Notes: generated from the sequence alone by a model not told the origin. A stretch of 64,000 nucleotides of DNA from JADJOY01 sp046331705 [NCBI: bacterium] (GCA_046331705.1 JAXLQJ010000009.1:1-64000), one strand, 5' to 3'. Shown: positions 18,668-28,377, numbered from the stretch's first letter. Numbers and translations are program-made.

Positions 18668-19651
18668 ATGAACCTCCGTACCGCCGCTTCGCTGGCGCTG
18701 CCCTTCGCAGGCGCGCGCTACCTCAAGACGCGCACGCCGCTGGTGGTGGGCATCCAGCTCACGCTGCGCTGCAACTTCCGCTGCGACTACTGCACCCGCA
18801 CCAGCGACCAACGCATCGAGCTGCCCATCGAGCTGGTGCGCGGGTTGCTGCGCGAGATCGCCCGACTGGGTGGCCGCAAGGTGGTCTTCACGGGCGGCGA
18901 GCCGCTGCTCTACCCGGGAGTCGAGGAGCTGGCCGAGCTCGGCCACCAGCTCGGGCTGTCGGTGAGCCTCAACACCAACGGCACGTTCCTCACCCGCCAC
19001 GCGGCAATCCTGCGCTGGATCAGCGACCTCACCACCAGCCTCGACGGCGGTCGCGCCGTCCACGACGCGGTGCGCGGAGAGGGCTCCTTCGACAAGGTCA
19101 TCGAGAGCCTGCGGCTGGCACGCGAACGGGGAATCAAGCGTCGCGTGACCGTGGTGCTGCATCGCGAGAGCCTGGGCTCGGTCGACGAGTTGCTCGCCAT
19201 CGGGGCACGCGAGGACGTCCCGATCACGTTCCAGCCGGTCTTCGATCCGCCCGAGAATCGCAGCGACGTGTATCCGGAGGCCGCCGCGTACCGAGCTGCG
19301 ATCGACGCGTTGCTCGCGGCCAAACGCAACGGCGCCGAGCGCGTCATCGCCAACTCGGTCGAGGGGTTGCGCTACCTGCGCGACTGGCCCGACCTGGCGT
19401 GGTCGCGCTGCGCCGGCGGCTTCCTCTTCTGCCGCGTGCAGGTCGACGGCGACGTGGTGATCTGCGCGGAGAACAAGCAGAGCCCGCCCGGCGGCAACGT
19501 GCTGCGCGACGGCGCCGCGGCCTTCGGCGCCGCCTTCCGCGCCCTCGACGTGCTGCGCTGCGGCACGTGTCCGTGCGCCAATCACGTCGAGATCAACCAA
19601 GCGTTCGCGCCCCACGTCGGCGCCGCGTTGAATCTGGCGCGTTTGGTGTGA
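18668..19651 (+). CDS. Radical SAM protein with Cys-rich C-terminal region
   Basis: A 327-residue radical SAM enzyme. The cluster motif CNFRCDYC (CxxxCxxC) is near residues 35-42 and is followed by the GGEPLL glycine motif. The C-terminal third has further cysteines (SRCAGGFLFCRV, ICAENK, LRCGTCPCANH), spaced as in SPASM-type domains that bind an extra iron-sulfur cluster. Proteins of this build often modify peptides or serve as pathway-specific dehydrogenases, but the substrate cannot be read from the sequence. No small precursor peptide gene is evident next to it. ATG 18668 lies 83 bp after the SEC-C gene. Confidence 0.85.
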   Translation: MNLRTAASLALPFAGARYLKTRTPLVVGIQLTLRCNFRCDYCTRTSDQRIELPIELVRGLLREIARLGGRKVVFTGGEPLLYPGVEELAELGHQLGLSVSLNTNGTFLTRHAAILRWISDLTTSLDGGRAVHDAVRGEGSFDKVIESLRLARERGIKRRVTVVLHRESLGSVDELLAIGAREDVPITFQPVFDPPENRSDVYPEAAAYRAAIDALLAAKRNGAERVIANSVEGLRYLRDWPDLAWSRCAGGFLFCRVQVDGDVVICAENKQSPPGGNVLRDGAAAFGAAFRALDVLRCGTCPCANHVEINQAFAPHVGAALNLARLV

Positions 19652-19782
19652 GCGCGCCCGCCGTGCCCGGGCGCCGTCGTTCACTCGAGGTGCGGCGCCG
19701 GCCGGAGCGCCGCACCGACGCGCGCCCTTTCCCGGCGCATTGCGCGCCGCTCGAGCGCGCGACCCCGCGGCTTTCCGAACCC

Positions 19783-19791
19783 TGGTAGACT
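19783..19791 (+). promoter_or_regulatory. Extended -10 promoter candidate
   Basis: TGGTAGACT fits the extended -10 form TGnTAnnnT and lies 37 bp before the GTG start of the gene at 19829. Near-identical elements precede the genes at 40257 and 41383. No good -35 box is visible. Confidence 0.4.
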
Positions 19792-19828
19792 CGCGCGGCG
19801 CCGCGTCGGCGCCCGTTCGGGAGAGGTC

Positions 19829-20857
19829 GTGATCGGCAATCTGCTCGGCTTCGTGCTGGTCTTCGGCGTGGTCGTCGCGCTCGGCTGGGTCACGCGCAGC
19901 GTGCTCGCGGCCTTGGCCGGCGGCATCGCGCTTTCGGTCCTGGTGTTCTCCGCCGTCGCCGTCCAGCTCGGCTCCGACCTGGGCTCGATCCTCGACTACG
20001 CCGCCGATCCCAAGGCGCCGATGCTCGTCGTGTTCAGCGACGGGCCGACCGCGGTCGCAGGCGTGTGGGTCAAGCTGCGCGAGATCCGCGAGAACGGCGC
20101 CTTGATGAACCAGTTTCGCAACCCGGACCCGAAAGTCGCCGCGGCGGCGCGCGAGACACTGCGCCAGCGTTTCGCGGCCGACCTGACGGAGGAACAGCCC
20201 GGGCCGCCGCCGCCGATCCTCGTCCATCGCCTGATCGCGAGCGGCGTGCAGGCGCTCGATCCGCCGGCGCTCAAGCGATTCGCCGATCGCGTTCGCGAGC
20301 ACGGCTGGGCGGAAGCCGCCAAGGGCTCGTTCCGACTGGTCCGCGTCGACGTGAGCGGCGCGCGCGCCGTCCTCGACGGGCACGCCAGCGTCCCGTTCAA
20401 GGTGCCGACGGCGACCGGCACCGTGGACGCGCAAGTCAAGCCGCAGTTCGTCCTCGACTGCATCACGGCGCCCGACTGCTACGACCGCCTGATGGGCGCG
20501 GTGCACGATCCGGATCGGGCCGTGGTTCAGCTCGGCGACACCAAGGGCCTCTCGCAGCTGGTCGCCGAGGATCCGGAGATCGCGCGCACACTCGAGATGC
20601 AGGCCTCGTACTTCCCGCCAGGTGCCTACGCGAATGCCGCGGCCAGCCTGATGGCGCTGGCGCTCGCCGGGCGCACGGTCGCGGAAACGGGCCTGCCGGC
20701 GCTCAACAAGCTGCTAGCGGCGCCGCCGATCGAGATCTTCCCGAAGACTCCCATCGCGCGCTTGCTGGATCGGACGCTGACGCTCGCGACCAGCGGACCG
20801 CTCGCGACCTTGCTGCAGAGCGCCGCGATGGAGCGACTGAAACGACTGAACGGCTGA
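19829..20857 (+). CDS. Membrane-anchored protein, unknown function
   Basis: A 342-residue protein with two hydrophobic segments at the N-terminus (residues 3-20 and 26-46) and a soluble remainder expected outside the cytoplasm. No family is recognised. The middle contains a Cys pair (VLDCITAPDCYDRL) and the C-terminal half is predicted to be mostly helical. The GTG start is preceded at short distance by a purine-rich GAGAGG. It faces aroC convergently, with 46 bp between the stops. Confidence 0.6.
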   Translation: MIGNLLGFVLVFGVVVALGWVTRSVLAALAGGIALSVLVFSAVAVQLGSDLGSILDYAADPKAPMLVVFSDGPTAVAGVWVKLREIRENGALMNQFRNPDPKVAAAARETLRQRFAADLTEEQPGPPPPILVHRLIASGVQALDPPALKRFADRVREHGWAEAAKGSFRLVRVDVSGARAVLDGHASVPFKVPTATGTVDAQVKPQFVLDCITAPDCYDRLMGAVHDPDRAVVQLGDTKGLSQLVAEDPEIARTLEMQASYFPPGAYANAAASLMALALAGRTVAETGLPALNKLLAAPPIEIFPKTPIARLLDRTLTLATSGPLATLLQSAAMERLKRLNG

Positions 20858-20903
20858 ACGGCGCGCGCGGGTGCGCGCGTCGCGCCACCGCCCTGGGCGC
20901 GCT

Positions 20904-21986
20904 TCAGCGCGCGATGGCGCGCTGCCGCAGGTGGTGATCCGCGAGCACCAGCAGCACCGCCGCCTCGACGAGCGGGACGGCGCGCGGCAACACGCACGGA
21001 TCGTGGCGGCCGCGCGCCGCGAGCGTGCGCGCCTTGCCGTGGACGTCGACGCTTCGCTGCGCCTTGCGGATGGTCGCCGTGGGCTTGAAGACCACCCGGC
21101 AGACGATCGGCTCGCCGTTCGAGATCCCGCCCTGGATGCCGCCCGAGAGGTTGGTCTTGGTGCGCACCCGGCCCTGACGGATCACGAACGGATCGTTGTG
21201 CTCGCTGCCCTTCATGCCGAGTGAGCCGAAGCCGCTGCCGACCTCGAAGCCCTTGGACGCCGGCAACGACATCAACGCCTTCGCCAGGTCCGCCTCGAGC
21301 TTGTCGAATACCGGCTCGCCGAGACCCGCCGGCACCCCCCGCGCGACCACCTCGACCACGCCGCCGATCGAGTCTCCTTCGCGCCGGACCTCGTCGATCA
21401 GCTCGATCATCCGCGCCGCCGTCGCTTCGTCGGGGCAGCGCACGGCGGTTCGCTCCACGTGGGCGCGGCGGATCCGCGTCGGATCCACGGGCGCCACGAT
21501 CGATCCCACCTGGGTCACGTACGCGACGACCTCGATGCCGGCGTCCACGTCGAGAAGCTTCCGCGCCACCGCCCCCGCGGCCACCCTCGCCGCGGTCTCG
21601 CGGGCACTGGCGCGGCCGCCGCCGCGCGGTTCGCGGATGCCGTACTTGGCGTCGTACGTGAAGTCGGCATGAGAAGGACGGTAGACCTCCTCCATCTCCT
21701 CGTAGTCCTTGCCGCGCGCGTCCACGTTGCGGATGAGCATGCCGATCGGCGTGCCGAGCGTGAGACCATCGCGCGACAGACCCGAGAGGATCTCGACCTG
21801 GTCCGGCTCGCCACGCGGCGTGGTCAAGCGACTTTGCCCGGGCCTGCGCCGATCGAGATCGAGCTGGATCTCGGCGGCGGCGATCGGTAGACGCGGCGGG
21901 CAGCCGTCGACGATCACGCCAAGCGCCGGCCCGTGGCTCTCGCCGAAGGTCGTGACGCGAAAGAGCGTTCCACTCGAGCTGCTCAT
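20904..21986 (-). CDS. aroC: Chorismate synthase
   Basis: A 360-residue protein of the usual length. It converts 5-enolpyruvylshikimate-3-phosphate to chorismate with reduced FMN, the last shared step of aromatic amino acid synthesis. Recognised signatures are [18 protein letters not shown] at the N-terminus, RRPGQ with RGEPD, the segment [34 protein letters not shown], and [13 protein letters not shown] near the C-terminus. ATG 21986 starts directly before the conserved N-terminal strand. It lies 46 bp after nagB on the same strand; the two have no obvious pathway link. Confidence 0.97.
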   Translation of the reverse strand: MSSSSGTLFRVTTFGESHGPALGVIVDGCPPRLPIAAAEIQLDLDRRRPGQSRLTTPRGEPDQVEILSGLSRDGLTLGTPIGMLIRNVDARGKDYEEMEEVYRPSHADFTYDAKYGIREPRGGGRASARETAARVAAGAVARKLLDVDAGIEVVAYVTQVGSIVAPVDPTRIRRAHVERTAVRCPDEATAARMIELIDEVRREGDSIGGVVEVVARGVPAGLGEPVFDKLEADLAKALMSLPASKGFEVGSGFGSLGMKGSEHNDPFVIRQGRVRTKTNLSGGIQGGISNGEPIVCRVVFKPTATIRKAQRSVDVHGKARTLAARGRHDPCVLPRAVPLVEAAVLLVLADHHLRQRAIAR

Positions 21987-22032
21987 GGCGGCGGAAGTGT
22001 AGCGTGTGTGGACTGGCGCGAGCGCGCCACGC

Positions 22033-22842
22033 TCACGTGCCGCCCTCGTCGGCGAGCACGAGCTCGCGCGCGGACTCGCGATCCACCACCAGCTCGACGG
22101 GACCGGGATGCAGCTGCAGGAACGACGCGGGACACTCCGGAGATACCGCGCCGTGGAACGCGCGCCGGAGGGGCTCGGCCTTGGCGCGTCCCCACGCCAC
22201 CAGCAGCACCCGGCGGGTCTCGAGGATGGTCGCGATCCCCATGGTGACCGCCTCGCGCGGCATCGGCCCGAGCCCAGCGAAGGACGGTGCATTCTCCGCC
22301 AGCGTGGCGGACGCCAGCGCCACGCGACGCGTGCGACTGGAGGGATCCGAGCCCGGCTCGTTGAACGCGACGTGACCGTTCACGCCGATTCCGAGGAGCT
22401 GAAGATCGATGCCGCCCGCGGCACGGATCGCGCGCTCGAAGCGCTCGAATCCGTCGTTCCCATCGCTCTCGTGAGCATCCGGGAAATGGCACGACGAAGC
22501 CGGGATGCCGGCAGGATCGAAGAGGTGGGCGTGCATGAAGCACCGGAAGCTCGCGGGATGATCGGATGGAATCCCCACGTACTCGTCCAGGTTGAACGTG
22601 ACGAGCTGGCGCGCATCGAGCTCGTGACGTCGGAAGACCTCGACCAGCGCCGCGTAGATCGGTGCGACGGATCGGCCCGTGGCGAGCCCCAGCACTGGCG
22701 CGCGCCCGGACACCGAGTGCAGCACGTCGGCGATGCGCTGCGCGGCGAAGGCGCCGCCGGCGAGCGCGTCGGGCGAGACCGCGACGGAGACGCGCTTTCC
22801 CGCCGCGCACACGAGCGCGTGGCGCGAGACGGCGTCGGTCAT
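22033..22842 (-). CDS. nagB: Glucosamine-6-phosphate deaminase
   Basis: A 269-residue sugar-phosphate isomerase-fold protein that converts glucosamine 6-phosphate to fructose 6-phosphate and ammonia. The signatures [10 protein letters not shown] (with the catalytic Asp) and [19 protein letters not shown] are clear; the position that is Asp in NDGH of the E. coli enzyme is Asn here, as in many shorter family members. No nagA or PTS gene lies nearby in the window. Recycling of amino sugars into central metabolism or, in reverse, supply of hexosamine for envelope synthesis are both possible. Confidence 0.93.
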   Translation of the reverse strand: MTDAVSRHALVCAAGKRVSVAVSPDALAGGAFAAQRIADVLHSVSGRAPVLGLATGRSVAPIYAALVEVFRRHELDARQLVTFNLDEYVGIPSDHPASFRCFMHAHLFDPAGIPASSCHFPDAHESDGNDGFERFERAIRAAGGIDLQLLGIGVNGHVAFNEPGSDPSSRTRRVALASATLAENAPSFAGLGPMPREAVTMGIATILETRRVLLVAWGRAKAEPLRRAFHGAVSPECPASFLQLHPGPVELVVDRESARELVLADEGGT

Positions 22843-22872
22843 GCGCCGCGCGAGAGCAAGCGCCGGCCCGGC

Positions 22873-23481
22873 TCAGCCGGCGGCGGCCGCCACCGTGACC
22901 GGAACCGTCGTCGACAGACCGTCGTGCGCGATACCGATGGTGGCGCTTCCCGGGGCCACCGCCGTGACGGCCCCGCCCGCGGCGACGGTCACGATCGAGG
23001 CGTCGCTGGAAGCGAACACCGTGCTCGCGTCGCTGGTGAGGTCCTGCGTGCTGTCGTCCGAGAGGTGACCGGTCACCGTCAGGTTCGCGGTGGCGCCTGC
23101 GGTCAGGCTCAGCGTGAGCGGGCTCGCCGAGATCGAGTCCAGCGACACCGGCACCGACACCGAGAAGATGACCTGGTCGGTGTCCTCGAAACCGGAATCC
23201 GACAGGTAGTAGACCGACAGCACGTGTTCGCCGGTGGTGACGCCGGAGACCAGGCCGGCTGCCTGATCGTTGGTGACGAAGAATCCGTGCGACACATCCG
23301 AGCCGTCGAGGACGATCTCGAAGGTCCGTGCGGGCGCGCTGAACGTCACGCGCGTGACGAAGCTCGAGTCGGTGACCACCTCGCCATCCGCAGGCGACAC
23401 GATCTTGACCTCCGGCCCACAGCCGAAGACGGCGAGGAGCAACCACCACGCCGCGAACCGCCTGCGCTTTTGCGTCGTCAT
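22873..23481 (-). CDS. Lipoprotein with bacterial Ig-like (Big_2) domain
   Basis: A 202-residue protein. Residues 1-21 form a signal peptide ending in LLLAVFGC, a lipobox with an atypical Phe at -2; Cys21 would carry the lipid. Residues about 24-110 form a beta-rich domain, and residues about 110-200 match a Big_2-type Ig-like fold (SISASPLTLSLTAGATANLT, then GSATIGIAHDG). Such domains mediate surface contacts. It follows ndk by 102 bp across a strong hairpin at 23535-23567 and precedes nagB by 30 bp. Confidence 0.8.
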   Translation of the reverse strand: MTTQKRRRFAAWWLLLAVFGCGPEVKIVSPADGEVVTDSSFVTRVTFSAPARTFEIVLDGSDVSHGFFVTNDQAAGLVSGVTTGEHVLSVYYLSDSGFEDTDQVIFSVSVPVSLDSISASPLTLSLTAGATANLTVTGHLSDDSTQDLTSDASTVFASSDASIVTVAAGGAVTAVAPGSATIGIAHDGLSTTVPVTVAAAAG

Positions 23482-23534
23482 GTGCGGACTCTCCGGTGCA
23501 TCGGGGTCACGGATCGCACGGTACCATCGATCGA

Positions 23535-23567
23535 GAGGGCCATCAAGTGATCGACTTGATGGCCCTC
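23535..23567 (-). terminator. Perfect 14-bp hairpin downstream of ndk
   Basis: Arms gagggccatcaagt (23535-23548) and acttgatggccctc (23554-23567) are exactly complementary around a 5-nt loop. It starts 17 nt beyond the ndk stop, on the ndk strand, and ends before the lipoprotein gene. There is no T tract after it, so it may work with Rho or mainly protect the transcript 3' end. Confidence 0.6.
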
Positions 23568-23583
23568 GTCGCGAGCGCGTCGC

Positions 23584-24009
23584 TCATTCCTGGGGCGGCA
23601 GCTCGAGCCCGCTGAAGAAGAACGCCACCTCGACGGCGGCGGTCTCGGGCGCGTCGGACCCATGCACCGCGTTGCGCTCGATGTTGGTCGCGTAGAGCTT
23701 GCGAATCGTACCCTCGGCCGCCTTCGCGGGATCGGTGGCGCCCATCAGCTCGCGGTTCCGCGCGATCGCGTTCTCCCCTTCGAGAACGCTCACCACGACC
23801 GGCCCCGAGGTCATGAACTCGCACAGACTCGCGTAGAACGGACGCTCCTTGTGAACGGCGTAGAACGCTCGCGCCTGGGCGGGCGTGAGCTGGATGCGCT
23901 TGGTCGCGGCGACGCGCAGACCCGCGTCCTCGAACTTCGCCAGGATCGCGCCGATCTTGTTCTTGGCCACCGCATCCGGCTTGATGATGGAGAGCGTGCG
24001 TTCGTTCAT
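23584..24009 (-). CDS. ndk: Nucleoside diphosphate kinase
   Basis: A 141-residue protein of standard length that transfers the gamma phosphate between nucleoside tri- and diphosphates through a phospho-histidine. The family start [17 protein letters not shown] and the active-site segment [16 protein letters not shown], with its catalytic His, are intact. The ATG is preceded at close range by GAGGAG. The glycosyltransferase gene upstream ends 73 bp away; a strong hairpin follows the stop. Confidence 0.97.
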   Translation of the reverse strand: MNERTLSIIKPDAVAKNKIGAILAKFEDAGLRVAATKRIQLTPAQARAFYAVHKERPFYASLCEFMTSGPVVVSVLEGENAIARNRELMGATDPAKAAEGTIRKLYATNIERNAVHGSDAPETAAVEVAFFFSGLELPPQE

Positions 24010-24082
24010 GAGCTCCTCGCGAATCGGGGCGCGCCGGGCCACGTCCGCGCGGCGCGCACTGGTTTTGGAGAATCGATCGAGA

Positions 24083-24916
24083 TTAGCGCGCTCGCGAGAT
24101 CGTGGCTTGGGGGTGCGCGGCGATCGGCCGGAGCGTGGCCGTTCGACGACCCGGCCGAGGGCGCCGGGCACGCGCGAGCAGCCCCGCGTACTCGCGAAAC
24201 GCGTCGGCGATCACCCGCGGGTTGCCCCCCGTGGGCCGTCCCCAGCTCCGCGGCCGATGGAAGACGGGCAGCTGGGCGATGCGCGCTCCGTGGCGCTCCA
24301 AGGCGAGCGCCAGCTCCGCACCGAACGCGGCGCCGTTCGCCGTCAGCTCGAGCGCCCGCACCACCTCGGCGCGCAGCAGCTTGAACGCGCAGTTGACGTC
24401 CCGCAGCCGCACCCGCAGCGTGAGTGACACGAAACGGTTCCACGCCAGCGCCATGGCACGGCGATGGGCGGGGTCCCGCCGGCGCGCGCGGATGCCTGCC
24501 ACGACGTCGTGGTTCTCGCTCAGCGCCACCAGACGCGCGAGCTCGCTCACGTCGAATTGGCGGTCCGCGTCGGTGAAGAAGAGCCATTCGCCGGTGGCCG
24601 CGGCGAAGCCGCTGCGCAGCGCCGCACCGTAGCCGCGGCTCGTGGCATGGCGCACCAGGCGAAGGCCGGCGACGCCCGAACGGAGGGATTCGACGATGGC
24701 GGCTGTCCGATCCTGCGAGCCATCGTCGACGACGATCACCTCGACATGGTCCGCGACTGCGGCGGCTGCCTGCCACACCTCGAGGACCGCCAGCTCGACG
24801 TTGCCCTCCTCGTTGCGCGCGGGCAGCACGACCGACAGGCTCGCGAGCCGCGGACGCCGCGGCTCGGCGCCCGCGCGGAGCGCGTTCTCGGTGGGAAGCG
24901 ATTGCACGCGAAGCAC
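24083..24916 (-). CDS. Family 2 glycosyltransferase, dolichyl/polyprenyl-phosphate sugar type
   Basis: A 277-residue GT-A-fold protein. [14 protein letters not shown] and [14 protein letters not shown] form the nucleotide-binding half, [16 protein letters not shown] is typical of DPM1/DPG-like enzymes, and FTDADRQFD carries the metal-binding acidic residues. There are no membrane helices at the C-terminus, unlike GtrB or ArnC. Such enzymes load a sugar onto polyprenyl phosphate, the donor used by GT-C transferases; the YfhO-like and DUF2723 proteins in this window are therefore plausible downstream users. The GTG at 24916 is used; a later GTG at 24907 is also possible. Confidence 0.85.
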   Translation of the reverse strand: MLRVQSLPTENALRAGAEPRRPRLASLSVVLPARNEEGNVELAVLEVWQAAAAVADHVEVIVVDDGSQDRTAAIVESLRSGVAGLRLVRHATSRGYGAALRSGFAAATGEWLFFTDADRQFDVSELARLVALSENHDVVAGIRARRRDPAHRRAMALAWNRFVSLTLRVRLRDVNCAFKLLRAEVVRALELTANGAAFGAELALALERHGARIAQLPVFHRPRSWGRPTGGNPRVIADAFREYAGLLARARRPRPGRRTATLRPIAAHPQATISRAR

Positions 24917-25050
24917 GACCAGCGACGGAGGCTCGGGAAGATATCACTCACGCGGCCCCCAGTCCGTCGCGGCGCCCGCGCCCATCCGGGCGACGTGGGC
25001 CGGGCGGACCGCCTGGACCCGAGCCACGGCGCCGCTGCGGTACCGCCGCT

Positions 25051-26550
25051 TCAGCTCCGCTCCGCCGCGGCGACGCTGCGCGACCGCGACCACCGGCCTC
25101 GCACGCGCGCGGCGCCCAGCCCTGCGGCGACCAGCGGCAGCAGGCTCGCGAGCGGCGCGGCCGCGCGACCTCCCGGCACCTGACCGCACACCGGCGGCGC
25201 CATCGGCTCGAAGCGCGCCACCACGTCCGGGTACGACGCATCCGCGTCCACGTCGCGAATCGCCGCACCGTTGACCGCGCCCGAGAGGTAATTCGAGCGC
25301 AGCACCAGGTTCGTCCGCGACAGCGGCGAGGTGTCGTCGGGACGCGGCACCAGCTGGTCGCCGGTGGCAAAGAAATCCGCGGGGTCCTTCTCGTGATCGA
25401 AGCCAGCCTCCGACTGGTACTCGAAGGCGCCGTCGGCCTGCTCGAAGAAGATGAACGGGCTGAACTCGTTGCAGTTCGGGCATTCGAGCAGACGCGGAAT
25501 GATGGTGAAGGTCGGATTCGGCTTGTGCAGCTCGAGCACGCGGTAGACCGCGAGCCCGCCGCTGCCGGCGACGTCCGAGTCCCACGGGTACCACGCATCG
25601 GCGGGACTCGACGGCCGCCGGTTCTCGATCAGGAAGTACTCGTTGCCGCTGCCGAGCTGATAGACGACGCCGCCTTCCAGCACCGGCGGCACCAATGCCG
25701 CCGCGAGGGTGCTCGTCACCGGCACGACGGTGGCCCAGCCCGCCTTCACGCGATCCACGGCGTTGAGGCTGGTGTATCGCCCGTAGCCGCTGCCCATCCG
25801 CGACCAAGCGCTGCCCGGGTTCGGCTCGAGCCCGAGCGCGGGGTTGGTGCCGTCGAGGGCGTCCTCGTTGTACATGTCGTCGAAACCGATCAGGTGACCG
25901 AACTCGTGCAGGTAGTTCCGCGTGTCGCTGAGCTTGGCGACGGCCACCGCGTTGACGCGCACTCCGTCGAACGTGAAATCCGCGGGCGTGAAGCCGGTCA
26001 AGGTCTCCGAGAGCTCCGCCACCGGCAGCGCGATCCCTCCCACGTCGGTGTTGATGATCGCGGCGACCCCGTCGGTCCATCCATCGGCGTTCGAGTCGAA
26101 CTGGCTGAAGTCGACGCCCAGCTCGTCGTGCGCCCGGCGCAGCACGTCGCGCAACATGCCGAGGGCCGGGACCAGGGCCGTCACGTCACCGCGGTCGATC
26201 ACGCAATCGTCGTGGGGCGGCGGCATCGGACAGGTGTCGAAGTGGATGGGCGGGGGCAACACCGCCTCGGGGCGATAGGCGCCAATGGACTGGACCTCCC
26301 AGTACCGGGAGAATCCGTCGCTCGCGTTGGCCGGATCGTAGAAATCGGCCACGGAGCTCCAGTCCGCCACCGTGCCGATCTCGATTCGAAGCACCAGCAC
26401 CGGCCGCGTCCCGGTGCGGGGCACCTTGTTGCGTCCGATGTCGTTCGCATCGCTCATGTGGTCGATGTAACCTGCCGCCGCCTTGCCGGCGGCCAGGCCG
26501 AAGACCACCGCCCAAGCCAGCGCGAGCCAGGGTTGCTTTCGTCGCTTCAT
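25051..26550 (-). CDS. M6-like zinc metalloprotease, exported
   Basis: A 499-residue protein with a signal peptide (residues 1-26, KRRK then a hydrophobic stretch ending AAAG). The zinc site is HEFGHLIGFDD, which fits HExxHxxGxxD of M6/immune-inhibitor-A-type metalloproteases; a calcium-like loop DSNADGWTDG lies about 85 residues before it. The C-terminus has a Cys, Pro/Gly residues, a hydrophobic helix (LASLLPLVAAGLGAA) and an Arg-rich end, the layout of C-terminal sorting tags of the MYXO-CTERM or rhombosortase type, though the exact signature is not seen. ATG 26550 is supported by a GGAGAG just upstream; the frame runs further but without a signal peptide at its start. Confidence 0.8.
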   Translation of the reverse strand: MKRRKQPWLALAWAVVFGLAAGKAAAGYIDHMSDANDIGRNKVPRTGTRPVLVLRIEIGTVADWSSVADFYDPANASDGFSRYWEVQSIGAYRPEAVLPPPIHFDTCPMPPPHDDCVIDRGDVTALVPALGMLRDVLRRAHDELGVDFSQFDSNADGWTDGVAAIINTDVGGIALPVAELSETLTGFTPADFTFDGVRVNAVAVAKLSDTRNYLHEFGHLIGFDDMYNEDALDGTNPALGLEPNPGSAWSRMGSGYGRYTSLNAVDRVKAGWATVVPVTSTLAAALVPPVLEGGVVYQLGSGNEYFLIENRRPSSPADAWYPWDSDVAGSGGLAVYRVLELHKPNPTFTIIPRLLECPNCNEFSPFIFFEQADGAFEYQSEAGFDHEKDPADFFATGDQLVPRPDDTSPLSRTNLVLRSNYLSGAVNGAAIRDVDADASYPDVVARFEPMAPPVCGQVPGGRAAAPLASLLPLVAAGLGAARVRGRWSRSRSVAAAERS

Positions 26551-26699
26551 TCGATTCTCTCCTCGCGACGCCGCCACCCAGTCCGCGGGAGCCACGCGAT
26601 CGCATCCTCAGACGATACACGTGATCGACCACCGCGCGCCTCCCCACGGCGCGCGCGCCCGCTGACGCGCGCTCCCCACCACCCGCCCGAGCAGCGTCG

Positions 26700-27059
26700 G
26701 TGACCACCCCGCTCAATCCGTGGGTGCCGATCGGGCTCTTGCTCGTGGGAGTCGCGCTCGGCGCCGCCGGCGGGCTCCTGGTCGTGCTCGCTCGCTACAA
26801 GCGCACCACCCGGGCGCTCGGCGCGCTGCTCTTCTTGATCGGCAGCGGCATGGCCGGCGCCGCGCTGCTCGAGGTAACCCGCAGCCCGTTCGTCACCGGT
26901 TTCCTGGGAGCGCTCTACTGCCTCGCGGTGCTGGCCGCGCTGCTGGCGGTCGACTCCTCGGCTGGCCCCGAGCCGCGCCAGCCCTCGCCGCGCCGCTTCT
27001 CGACCAACCGCACCACGCGCGTCCTCGACCGCACCCGCGACCGGCACCCACCGGTCTGA
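26700..27059 (+). CDS. Small membrane protein, unknown function
   Basis: A 119-residue protein with three hydrophobic helices in the first 85 residues (VPIGLLLVGVALGAAGGLLV, then ALGALLFLIGSGMAGAALL and GFLGALYCLAVLAALLAV) and a short basic tail. It starts with GTG at 26700, lacks a recognised family, and converges on the left-handed beta-helix gene at 27088 with 28 bp between stops. Confidence 0.55.
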   Translation: MTTPLNPWVPIGLLLVGVALGAAGGLLVVLARYKRTTRALGALLFLIGSGMAGAALLEVTRSPFVTGFLGALYCLAVLAALLAVDSSAGPEPRQPSPRRFSTNRTTRVLDRTRDRHPPV

Positions 27060-27087
27060 GCGGGCGAGCGCCCGGCGGCGCGCGGGC

Positions 27088-28377
27088 TCAGGTCTTGGTC
27101 TCGGGCTTGGGCGCGGCGGGTCGACGCGTCTCCGAGACGGGGATCAGCCGTCCGCCCTGGTTGACCAGGAACTCCGTGGTCGAGAGATCGGGTGCGATGC
27201 GCCCCACGACTTGCTTGGGGTGCTGGATGATTCGATAGCCGTTGGGGATCGCGCGGCCGGGGTAGAACCAGACCGGGCCCGAGATCGAGGCCTTGTGCCC
27301 GACGCAGCCGGCCAGGAAGTTGAGCTTGGTGTCGGCGAATCCACCGTCGTGCTCGACCTCGATGGAGCCCTCCAGCTTGAGGTCGTAGAACCGCACCCGT
27401 CCGCCGACGAACGACTCGCTGCCCACCAACCCGCCCTGGATCGTCTTCACGAAGCTCTCCGGGTAGATCGCGGAGAGGTTCAGGATCGCCTGTTGCGCGA
27501 TGATGCTCTTGTCGCCCACCACCGACCCGTTCACGATCGCCTGCTCGCCGATCGACGCCCCGGCACCGAGCAGCGAGAAACGCACTTGCGCGCCCGCGCC
27601 GACGTGCACGCCCGGCCCGAGAATGCAGCCTTCCACCGTGGCGCTGGGATGGATCAGGCAGCCCTTGCCGATCACGTTCAGCCGGCCCAGGAAGCCGTAC
27701 GCGATCTTGCCGCGCGTGGTGGCGAAGAGCGACCGCAGCAGGATCCACGCGAGCCACGCCTTGCGAGCCGTCGCCTCGCGCGCCCAAGCCAGGCCGATCG
27801 TGAACACGTTGGCCTGCCACACGTGAACCCAGTGGCCGAGGTGCATCACCACACCGTTCGAGAGGGGCACGGCCATCGATCGGCCGCGCGCACCCATCGC
27901 GCCGAGGTCCACGGGGAACGTCCGCTCCCGAAGCTCGACGACCTCGGCGCTCGAGCGCGCGCGCAGCTCGTCGAGGCTCGTGACTCGCTCCCGCACGTAG
28001 AAGACGTCGTAGAGCGCGCGCTCGCCCGACGGGTAGCGAAAGTCCTTCTCGAAGCGCAGGCCTTGGATCGGGTGGGTGAACTCGACCATCGGACCGCGCG
28101 GAACCCCCAGCACCCGGTTGCCGCCGCCTGCACGCGCCGCTTCCAGGAATCGCCGCAGGAGGCCGGTGGAAACGAACACGTAGTCGACGATCAGCAGGTA
28201 CTCGGGATCCGAGATCTCGCCGAGATCGCTCACGCGCCGCGCCGGCAGACCGAGATCGGCGAAGGCACGATCCTGGTGCTCGCCGAGCCGACGATCGCCG
28301 AGCCAGGTGCGAGAGACCGGATCGCCGAACGGCGCGATGGTGCGCCGGCTGTCGAGAACGTAGGCGGGCGTGGCCAC
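27088..28377 (-). CDS. Left-handed beta-helix (hexapeptide) protein with N-terminal nucleotidyltransferase-like domain
   Basis: A 429-residue protein. The first 180 residues resemble a sugar nucleotidyltransferase fold (YVLDSRRTIAPFGDPV, then DPEYLLIVDYVFVSTGLL) but lack a clear GxGTR-type loop, so activity is doubtful. A hydrophobic, Trp-rich middle (HLGHWVHVWQANVFTIGLAW) precedes hexapeptide repeats from about residue 240 (IHPSATVEGCILGPGVHVGAG onward), the fold of acyl- and acetyl-transferases. GTG 28377 is chosen because GAGGAAA lies 8 nt before it; the frame is open to 28479. It is divergent from, and similar to, the gene at 28586-29830. Role inferred: sugar-nucleotide or lipid-linked sugar acylation. 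Confidence 0.7.
   Translation of the reverse strand: MATPAYVLDSRRTIAPFGDPVSRTWLGDRRLGEHQDRAFADLGLPARRVSDLGEISDPEYLLIVDYVFVSTGLLRRFLEAARAGGGNRVLGVPRGPMVEFTHPIQGLRFEKDFRYPSGERALYDVFYVRERVTSLDELRARSSAEVVELRERTFPVDLGAMGARGRSMAVPLSNGVVMHLGHWVHVWQANVFTIGLAWAREATARKAWLAWILLRSLFATTRGKIAYGFLGRLNVIGKGCLIHPSATVEGCILGPGVHVGAGAQVRFSLLGAGASIGEQAIVNGSVVGDKSIIAQQAILNLSAIYPESFVKTIQGGLVGSESFVGGRVRFYDLKLEGSIEVEHDGGFADTKLNFLAGCVGHKASISGPVWFYPGRAIPNGYRIIQHPKQVVGRIAPDLSTTEFLVNQGGRLIPVSETRRPAAPKPETKT

Noticed and set aside
20862-20879. GC-only inverted repeat between two convergent genes as a terminator
   Set aside because: The 7-bp arms are alternating GC, which arise by chance in such DNA, and no T tract follows on either strand.
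27061-27074. Short hairpin between convergent genes at 27.06 kb
   Set aside because: Six-base stem, two-base loop and no T tract.
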